This document shows, piece by piece, positions 57,230 through 64,000 of a stretch of DNA of 64,000 nucleotides (its first letter is position 1; each line of letters begins with the position of its first letter). The notes under the pieces were generated by a model. That model saw nothing but the letters and a program-made list of their open reading frames with translations, did not search any database and was not told the DNA's origin. This stretch comes from Isoetes taiwanensis (lineage: Eukaryota > Streptophyta > Lycopodiopsida > Isoetales > Isoetaceae), in the NCBI GenBank assembly GCA_021234155.1, contig JAJEKV010000013.1, forward strand, positions 12,614,669 through 12,678,668. Direction: 5' to 3'. Both the position numbers and the translations under genes were made by a program.

Positions 57230-58599
57230 ACCGAAATCATAGAAAAACCTTAGTAAAAACCGTACAAAAACATAAAAAAAAACCCCTGTTATTATGCTAC
57301 ATATTTGCTTAGGCCATTGACCTATACTTGTAATGGAAACAAAGGTTTATACTTGTTGATAATTAAATTGATAGGCTTGATGTGTGCATGTCTGCCACTA
57401 GAATAAGGAGGGGGGTTGAGCTTGGGGCATTATAAAGTACCAGTCGAGACCTCTGCTGGACCATCATTCTTAACTTAAGTGGTTCATTGGACTTGAAACA
57501 ATTGACGGTATTGCAATGAAGTAAAATCCCAGTTTATATTCAACACTGATGCAAAAAGTAAACAAAAGAGACTAGGATTCTGTTAATCAGAGATAAACAA
57601 CTGGCGCAATGCCTGGACAACTGATAGGAGCACACTTTCAACCACCCAACCGGGCTCAAGCACAAGAAATCTTTATCTTGCACAAGAAATCGTTATCTTG
57701 TTCGCAGCAAGGATCCAATGTCCAAGAATTCGTTATCTTGGGAAATCGTCTTGGCAGCAGTGGCTTATGGCAAGGTTGTCAAAAGGCTTTGGCGGAAAAA
57801 CAAGTTCAGAGTTGGGGTCGATGCTTGTCGGTGGGCGTAGTCCGAGCTAGTTTGATCGATGGTTTTCAATGCGGGGACTTCACATCTCTTTATACGGATT
57901 GATGGATCGAACCTTTTTCCCTTTTTAGCAGCCCGTGAATAGGTAAGATAATTTTAGTTGCGCATTTGCCTTTTTCTATTTGGATCATCCTTTTTCCAAA
58001 GACGCTTTAGAATCTGCAGCCTATATGATGGAAACGATCTATCTAGAGTAGTTTCGGATCAAATCCGGGAGGTTTTGTCGTAACTTCGGATCGCCATTTC
58101 GCCACCGTTATCGACCAATTCACTCTGATTTAGTCACAAGGAGATTTTTGGTCAATTTATTATTTCTTTCATAAGCCATGCCCATGCCATTGGATCCTTG
58201 TGCCTTGAACCTCTCCCCCGAGCTGCTCCGTATCAGGACTTGCACAGTGGTGTATAGAATCTATAACTTAGCCATGGCATATCTGCCTAAGTTGTTTCTA
58301 AGTACTAATTTATGATAGAATACAAGGCTTTAACCTAAGATTGAGGGCTGGAATTCAGTCTTTATGCATTGTGGCAACCTACTGATATCCCCATGTCTAA
58401 GGAAAATGGTTCTATGGTCAAAACATGGCATCTCAACATTGATGGATGTTAGGCAAACTAAGAACACTATGGAATTGGTGGGGCAAACTATATGTGCAAT
58501 CAATTGCACTACCACTAAAATATTGGGCCCCCATGGCACACTCATAGTGCTTATGCTCGTCAAAATACAAAGGTAAAGTTTAGGTGCTAGGGAACCGCC
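57230..58599. other. spacer, no gene recognised
   Basis: Short frames only (the longest is 57609-57902). AAGAAATC(T/G)TTATCTTG repeats at about 57664, 57684 and 57724. I do not recognise organelle or repeat content. Confidence 0.4.
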
Positions 58600-59608
58600 A
58601 CCTTTGAGGGTTTCCGGGTTGAAACCGCAGCAAATAGCCACCGGCGAAGCTTAGCCGGCCCGGCGCGAGCTTAATCGCCAGCCTTCAAATGGAACCCCAA
58701 AAGGGGGCCCCAACCGTAATCCCTCTCCCCGGAAATTCCGCACCCCTTTTTTCTCTCTCCTGCTTTTGGCGATGGCGAGGTCCTGAGGTCTACTCCGGCG
58801 ATCTTCACAGAGGTGTTGGCGGGCCATTTCTCAGAAAAGGCAGGTAAGCCGCGGATGCCGGGGCGACGTTAGGCGTCTTTTCTTGCTAGTTTTTCATTCT
58901 TTTTTTTTTCTTTCTAATCTTTTGTTCTTGCTTTTTTCAAGGATTTGGCCGATTTGGTTCTAGGTGAAGGCGTTGGACAAAAGTAAGGTAAAGATTTAGT
59001 TTTATTTCGAGTATTGATTCAATGTTTAAACTTACTAATGTTTTTTTTCTTCTTTTAGGTTCTGCTCCCTTGTTCTTGAGGTAGATACCCGAGTTTTGAG
59101 TTTTTGAGGCAACATTCTGGAGTTTCTGAGCAAGATAGCTGAGTTTCTGAGCAAGATACCTGAGTTTCTGAGGCAAAAGTTTGGAGTTTTCGAGCAAGAT
59201 ACCCGAGTTTTCGAGTTCTTGGACCAAGATATTAAGATTTCAAGGTAAAATTTTCTAGGAGCAATTTTTGTTTCTATTTTTGTTTCTTACATATATTATC
59301 TAACGAGTTTTTGCTGTTGCAGATTTGTTGCTCTTGCAGAAATGGGGGAACCAAGGTTTCTTTTGGTCCTTTTAGTTCTTTATGTTGCTAGGAGGGTTTC
59401 TGATTTGTGTTTAAGTAGCAGTCCCTCGTTTACACTTGTGGAGGATGATCTATTAGATGATAATACTATGGAAGATGACACTTTGGTTGCTGAGAATATT
59501 ATACAGTCCACAGATCCTTTAGAGGTAGAAAATTTGTTAAGGGATATAGAGAAAGAGCCGTGGTTTGATGAATGTGCAATCTTTATCTGTGTGCAAACTT
59601 TTATATGA
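58600..59608 (+). CDS. gene-like 5' region with leader introns and short ORF
   Basis: A GC-rich leader (58610-58850) is followed by plausible introns: GGCAG|GTAAGCC at 58842, TTTTCAAG|GATTTGG near 58942, AAGTAAG|GTAAAG near 58987, TTTTAG|GTTCTGC near 59059 and TTGCTGTTGCAG|ATTTG near 59322. The ATG at 59342 opens MGEPRFLLVLLVLYVARRVS, a signal-peptide-like start, then an acidic segment (LVEDDLLDDNTMEDDTLVAE) to a stop at 59608. The protein is short and unidentified, so it may be the truncated start of a larger gene. Confidence 0.35.
59085..59240 (+). repeat. short tandem repeat, GAGTTTCTGAGCAAGATACC
   Basis: Six or seven units of 21-30 bp in the leader of the gene-like region, with variants TTTTCGAG and GAGGCAAAAG. 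It is within a predicted transcribed part. Confidence 0.7.
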
Positions 59609-60185
59609 AACTGTGTGGAAAATTCTATCTGGAAATCACTTTTATATGAAACTGTGTGGAAACTTTATGAAACTGTGTGGTGGCGGCGCTCTAAGCGGCG
59701 CCGCCAGGAAACCCTTACCCAAAATATTACAAAAAAAAAAAACTTATAGTGGAAACTCGAGGAATTTCCAGGGAGCAGGGGTTTACGGTTAGGTCTTCTT
59801 CCAAATGGCGACCAGGAACGGCATGCTAACTGCCTGGAGAATTCCCCGTTCACTTGAGATGTAACAAACATGATGACGGATTCGATTCGAAGATGCGGTA
59901 CCACTAAAGAGTATGGATGATGAGTTTAAGTGCTTGTTTTGGTCCAGGCAAAGGAAACAGGCAATGTCTTCCATTTGGCATAAGGATCTTTGTCTTCTAA
60001 AAATCGATACGGCTTCGCCAACTAAAGCACAAGTTGGACTAAAATCTGCAGCCAAAAATCTGTGATGAGTTGTGCTTTTTCGGCTCTAACATAAGGGCAA
60101 AGAACATGCAGGGAGCTTACAGTCCGGCTCTAGCAGTGGCAGGGATAGAAATGGCATGAAAATCTTTCACTTCTTGGAGATAGTT
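59590..60185. other. short repeats and decayed duplication
   Basis: CTTTTATATGAAACTGTGTG repeats three times (59597-59680). A perfect-arm hairpin GGCGGCGC..GCGCCGCC lies at 59682-59705. From about 59990 a diverged ~180-bp copy of the start of the following gene remnant can be seen (CGGCTTCGCCAA at 60010, TGGCTTCGCCAA at 60187). Confidence 0.5.
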
Positions 60186-60797
60186 ATGGCTTCGCCAAGT
60201 AATGCTGCTGTTAGAGTAGAATGTTGCCAAATTAAGCAGCAAAAATGCCTCTAAATGGCAGACAACATCGATGATGAGCTGGATGCTGTGGCTGCCTGTA
60301 ACCTAATGGCATAAAGCTTGCACAGAGCGTATAGAAACGCCCAGTGTCTTGCTCCAGCTATGGCCGGGATGGAGAAGGCACACATCAAGAATCTGAATCG
60401 GGCACAGCTCCTTGATCTAATTAAGAGGGCAGGCTTACCTCTTAACACTCTCTGTAAAGCTGCTGGGGAGGCTCCACAACCTTCGAAGCTCTTTCTGCAA
60501 GAAATTGTTGCAAAATACAGTCTAGTGGCTGCTCCCTCCTAGCCCAAGGCCTTAGGGATCAGAAAATTCGTGGCTAGCAATGGCGAAGGTTGCAGCTCTC
60601 AAGCAGCAGAGAACAACAATATTCAGGCAATGAACACTGAAGAAATTGTGCATCTAGACAGTGAAGATCCAGAAGAAGACATGGACGTCATTCCCAATCA
60701 GGTTTCTTTAGCATTAGATCTGTTTCAAGATCGTGGTAGCTATATAATGCTAGTGAACTTTAACAGAATTTTCATTTTCTGGATTGTGGATAGGTAA
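60186..60797 (+). pseudogene. gene remnant with three in-frame stops
   Basis: One frame runs from ATG 60186 (MASPSNAAVRVECCQIKQQK) to 60797, broken only by TAA at 60252 and 60312 and TAG at 60540. It includes MEKAHIKNLNRAQLLDLIKR and the acidic EIVHLDSEDPEEDMDVIPNQ. RAQLLDLIKRAGLP looks like a short helix-turn-helix of SAP type. Each stop is one C-to-T change from a Gln codon (CAA or CAG). It probably forms the 5' part of the CACTA-accessory-like gene described next. Confidence 0.45.
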
Positions 60798-61126
60798 ATA
60801 GCAAATCGCAAGTATTGCTTAAAAATATCTGAGATACTTTGTGTCAAGGCCAGACACAAAATCAAAGATCCAATTACTGTGGTTCTTTGTCTTCCTTTTG
60901 CATCTCAAAATCCACTCTGATTATTCATTTGTTGTTAGACTTGTTAGCTGAGAAATTATATGGAAAGAAAGTCTTACCAGGGCCTTCTCTTTAGAATCTT
61001 TTACTTGCAGATCTTCTTTAGTGAAACGGACATATTCTGTGGGAATTCTTACAGGCTAATCAAGTTCTTGGTCCCTTGGTCTGTTATTTCTGTTATTTCA
61101 ATATTGACAGTTGCTGTTATTTCTAG

Positions 61127-61424
61127 ATGCAACACTCTTCTTACATGCAAAGGTTCTTCTCAAGGCAGAGGGGGCTGTTGTTGGTATGGGAGAAGTGTCC
61201 GTCCTTGGACCCGCAATATCACATGGCGTCCAAATGGATGCTTCATCTGTAACAATTGAAGTCCAGCAAGTCTTTCTCAACATTCGTCTTCCATTTCCAA
61301 GTATGGGAGCAGAGTTTTTAACCGAATGCCAAGGATCTTTTGTTCGTTGGCCAGTTACAGACCTGTTATTGGTGCAGACCTGTTATTGGTGCAGGCACCA
61401 TCAAATGAAATTCCTAGCACCTCA
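61127..61424 (+). pseudogene. CACTA TNP1-like accessory domain exon
   Basis: Between TTATTTCTAG and a donor-like CTCAG|GTATTTG the frame reads KVLLKAEGAVVGMGEVSVLG, then TIEVQQVFLNIRLPFPSM and CQGSFVRWPVTDLL. 'G.VV..G.V...GP....G......V.V......LP.P.......GSFV.WP' matches a domain common in plant CACTA (En/Spm) accessory proteins and in related unassigned plant proteins (DUF8039-type). A similar but broken segment is at 32700-32930. Confidence 0.5.
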
Positions 61425-62393
61425 GGTATTTGTTAAAATAGTGCAGTTCGAATTTAAAAGTAACTCATTACATATTTCGTTGTAGCTTCATTATATAATT
61501 CTGTTGTAGGAATAAAAGCTCAGAGGCGATGGCAAAGAATCGCAGAGACAATAACCAATCAGGCCTCGACCCTTCATAATCATATTGCAGGTTACTCTCA
61601 GCTTGGTACCCCCCGCTTGCCACAGGTATCTATCTGCTCCAATTCCTACTGCCATATGCAATTTCTACATGTCATACAATGGGTCCAAAATGCTCATATA
61701 TACTGCTCTACTGTCATTGTGAAGCCATAAGGTTGCTGATCTGGGCTTAACTGTCACACTGTTGTTGGCATGAATTATGGCGGCTACAACGCCCTCATCG
61801 ACAAAACCATTTATTATTAGCAGACCAGTTTGCATGTGTCTGTCCTCCATATATTGTAAGGACTTGGAAAATGGGTTAACTATGCTTAGAACAGAGCCAA
61901 CTTGGACAACCCATGCAAGTGGCACTAGGTTAGCTACTGCAATGGTGGAACGTTCAGCACTGTCATGCAAGTACCAATGCAGAGGCTGTGATGCAAGTAC
62001 CAATGCAGAGGCTATGAGGGGGAATGTTTTTTAGAAACGTGCATTGCTGCAGCTCTCTTGCTGTCCAAAAGGAACTTGCATCACTACTGTTGACCACAAG
62101 ATGCTTAATAACTCTATCAGGGCTGCACGAGTTCACGCAGCCACCTTCATAGACTTGCAAAGTATATGTATCTTTTGTATAAATGGAATTTTTACTGAAG
62201 CTAAAGGCTTGATCACGCATTCATGGCATTTCCTGCATGATCTTATCTTTTAGTCCACAATTTCAGCAATTTTTTGTCCACAATTTCAGTAATTGTACAA
62301 TGTAGGAGGAATCTGCAGCATTCCACCTTTAAGTTCATTTTTTATCTTTAAGTTTATACTTAGTCTTGACTTGCTTTTATTTGTTCGTTTCAG

Positions 62394-62745
62394 AGGAAGA
62401 GGAGGAGAATGTTGTCTCTTCTCAAGAGAAGTATGCAATCCATATGAACACCTTGGAGTTAAGGTAAAAATCGTCTATCAATGTGATTAAAATCTGAAAT
62501 TTGAGTATGCTTGCATTCTTTTTAATATGTTGTCTTTTTGCAGTGTGAAGGAAAAAGAGGCTGTATGCATGTTCCTTCTGAAAATCTCGAACGTGGATCA
62601 AATGTATTCTCAATTGAACAAGTTCATGGCAGAGAAGAACAAAGCAAGGCAGCGAACGTTCATAGGTACTAGGAGAACTACACAAACACAAGAGTTGGAC
62701 TTAGTGGTAGAGTACTTGTTGAGCAAAAACTCTCAGTTAAGTTAA
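62394..62745 (+). pseudogene. two terminal exons of the same gene remnant
   Basis: Exon 62394-62463 (TTCGTTTCAG| ... TTAAG|GTAAAA) and exon 62544-62745 (TTTTTGCAG|TGTGAAGG) keep one phase across the splice. They read EENVVSSQEKYAIHMNTLEL, then VKEKEAVCMFLLKISNVDQM and LDLVVEYLLSKNSQLS, stop. The pieces have intact borders and look like a helical C-terminus. They probably belong with the exons at 60.2-61.4 kb. Confidence 0.45.
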
Positions 62746-62929
62746 CTGCTAGGAAACAGCCTGGACAAGCAGAATTTTGTGCATCAGATTTGATTCTTGA
62801 AATATGATCAGTTGTTACTGCTGTTTTTGAAAATAATGAGAAATCTTATCAATTTCTTGCTGGTTCAATTTGTTACTTATCAACGTATTTTTGAAATGGG
62901 TATTATCTTACAAATGTATAACCGGGCAT

Positions 62930-63420
62930 TTTCTTATGAATGACAATAGGGTATTATCTCACGAATGATAACAGGGATTATTCGGAGAACAGGGTATGTT
63001 ATTTGAAACAGGGTATGTTATTTGGAATGGGGTATTATGTGTAACAGGAAGGAAGGAAGGAAGGAAGTTACTTTTATCGTCCACGGAGACCAATCGGTCT
63101 ATGGGACCCAATACAAAAACAGGGTGTTATTTGAAATAGGGTATGTTATTTGAAACAGGGTATGTTATTTGGAATGGGGTATTATTTGTAACAGGGTATT
63201 ATTTGGGTATGATCTGAAATAGGGTATCCCTTGAACAGGGCATTATCTCTTACGAATGATAACAGGGTATGAATTCACATTCTTTGAATGGGGGATTGCG
63301 ACACCAGTTTAATAGGGTATTAACATGCAAATGAGGAAAAGGGGGATTGTGGCCAAATACCCCGATTCCAAAAATACATTTTATCCCCTGTTGTTTGACA
63401 GAAAAGGGGGATTTAATAGG
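62930..63420 (+). repeat. degenerate minisatellite, ACAGGGTATTATTTG type
   Basis: About 20 imperfect copies of a 14-20 bp unit (ACAGGGTATGTTATTTGAA and GGGTATTATCTCACGAATGA). The G-rich end (GGGGGATTG, GGGGTATTT) resembles 49.6-50.1 kb. Confidence 0.7.
63047..63117. repeat. hairpin plus (CTTC)n mini-element, copy 2 (inverted)
   Basis: GGAAGGAAGG..GTTACTTTTATCGTCCACGGAGACC..CAATACAAAA is the reverse complement of 14050-14126, matching for about 70 bases with a one-base difference beside the microsatellite. It interrupts the minisatellite. Confidence 0.8.
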
Positions 63421-64000
63421 TATTTTTTTGGGGTATTTCTTAGGGTATTGGAGCACCTTTTTCGTTGTGTAGATCTCACTTCTGTTGATAAGCACTATTG
63501 GGACAATTTTTTTAGAGTGCATGAGATGGAGCGGTAGAATGAAGTGACTTTGTTTGTATATGGCACAGTCGAAGGCACATTCATCTGCTTCGATGGCAAA
63601 AAGGGTAAGATTATCAAGCACTCGTGGTCCCTTGGAGGTGAGGGATGTAGCAAATGCGTCCTAGATGAAACAAAACAAAAAATATGGTATTTAACAGATC
63701 AAATACATCGAATCTACATTCGAATCTTATATCCTTACATCTTCATTTTCATTTATTCGTGGCACAGATATTGACAGCAAACTAAGAATATAATCACCAT
63801 ATCTATGGCGGTCCCGGCGTCCATAGCAATCACTAAACGGCTTCTCAAGATCGTTCTTTCTATGAAATACTCTTTGGGTCTTTGGATCATTCCACAACAC
63901 AATAGCTGCAGATATAGAAATTAGCTGCAACGAACATACACCAGCAATTGACATAAAGGAAAATAACTACAACAGACATTAAATTGTGTGTGCTTGCAAA
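63421..64000. other. window end, no gene recognised
   Basis: A frame at 63544-63774 (YGTVEGTFICFDGKKGKIIK) is plausible exon-like coding with an in-frame stop just before it (63537). Similarity is unknown. Confidence 0.35.

Noticed and set aside
57609-57902. 97-aa ORF as a gene
   Set aside because: Low-complexity repeats (KKSLSCSQQ region from AAGAAATC repeats) and no splice or motif support.

Overview
This window is nuclear DNA of a land plant. It carries Ty3/gypsy and Ty1/copia sequences, L1-type LINEs, small inverted-repeat DNA elements, spliceosomal intron borders and AT-rich spacer. A DUF7869-type transposon protein, a tyrosine-kinase-like (TKL) kinase family and L1-like LINEs with a coiled-coil ORF1 fit a seed-free plant (fern, lycophyte or bryophyte) better than a flowering plant, but I cannot fix the species. 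I see no intact ordinary gene, rRNA or tRNA gene. Almost everything is mobile DNA or broken gene pieces. LAYOUT. 0.57-16.2 kb is a four-deep nest. A copia LTR fragment is split by a CACTA-like element (678-16078). That element is split by an 11.8-kb gypsy element (1392-13173), and the gypsy element is split by a 658-bp hAT-like element (9358-10015). The CACTA-like element has a tandem palindrome repeat near both ends and captured exon-like pieces at 13.8-14.3 kb. The gypsy copy has complete LTRs and a 5-bp target duplication, but frame breaks in gag-pol. It also has about 4.7 kb of extra coding-like sequence between integrase and the 3' LTR. 16.2-29.7 kb is an array of reverse-strand copies of the 3' part of a kinase-like gene, mixed with copia reverse transcriptase and unidentified exon-like pieces, in tandem units of 3.2, 1.9 and 1.7 kb. 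29.9-33.3 kb holds a broken reverse-strand DUF7869-type gene whose 5' side carries six GGGCG/CGCCC palindromes. 33.3-36.6 kb holds promoter-like sequence, an unidentified reverse-strand gene remnant, an SNF2-like exon and two minisatellites. 36.6-47.5 kb is a second array, now with the kinase 3' end on the plus strand: five units of a 1.3-kb repeat made of a copia 3' end plus the kinase tail. Two units carry a 250-bp inverted-repeat insertion, and one carries a 4.06-kb LINE. 47.5-49.6 kb is a tandem array of a SINE-like repeat with Pol III boxes, its last unit split by an 826-bp inverted-repeat element. 49.6-54.1 kb holds a minisatellite, a 258-bp inverted-repeat element, one ORF and a candidate multi-exon membrane protein gene (minus strand). 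54.2-57.2 kb is a 5'-truncated LINE. 58.6-64 kb holds a gene-like 5' region, a CACTA-accessory-like gene remnant, and a GGGGTATT minisatellite with a small hairpin element. HOW IT FITS TOGETHER. The two kinase-tail arrays lie in opposite orientation around a 7-kb core. The copia 3' end is part of the right-hand repeat unit, and units with and without insertions allow several insertions to be reconstructed exactly. Boundaries backed by empty sites or target duplications are firm. Family names are recalled from motifs and were not searched.
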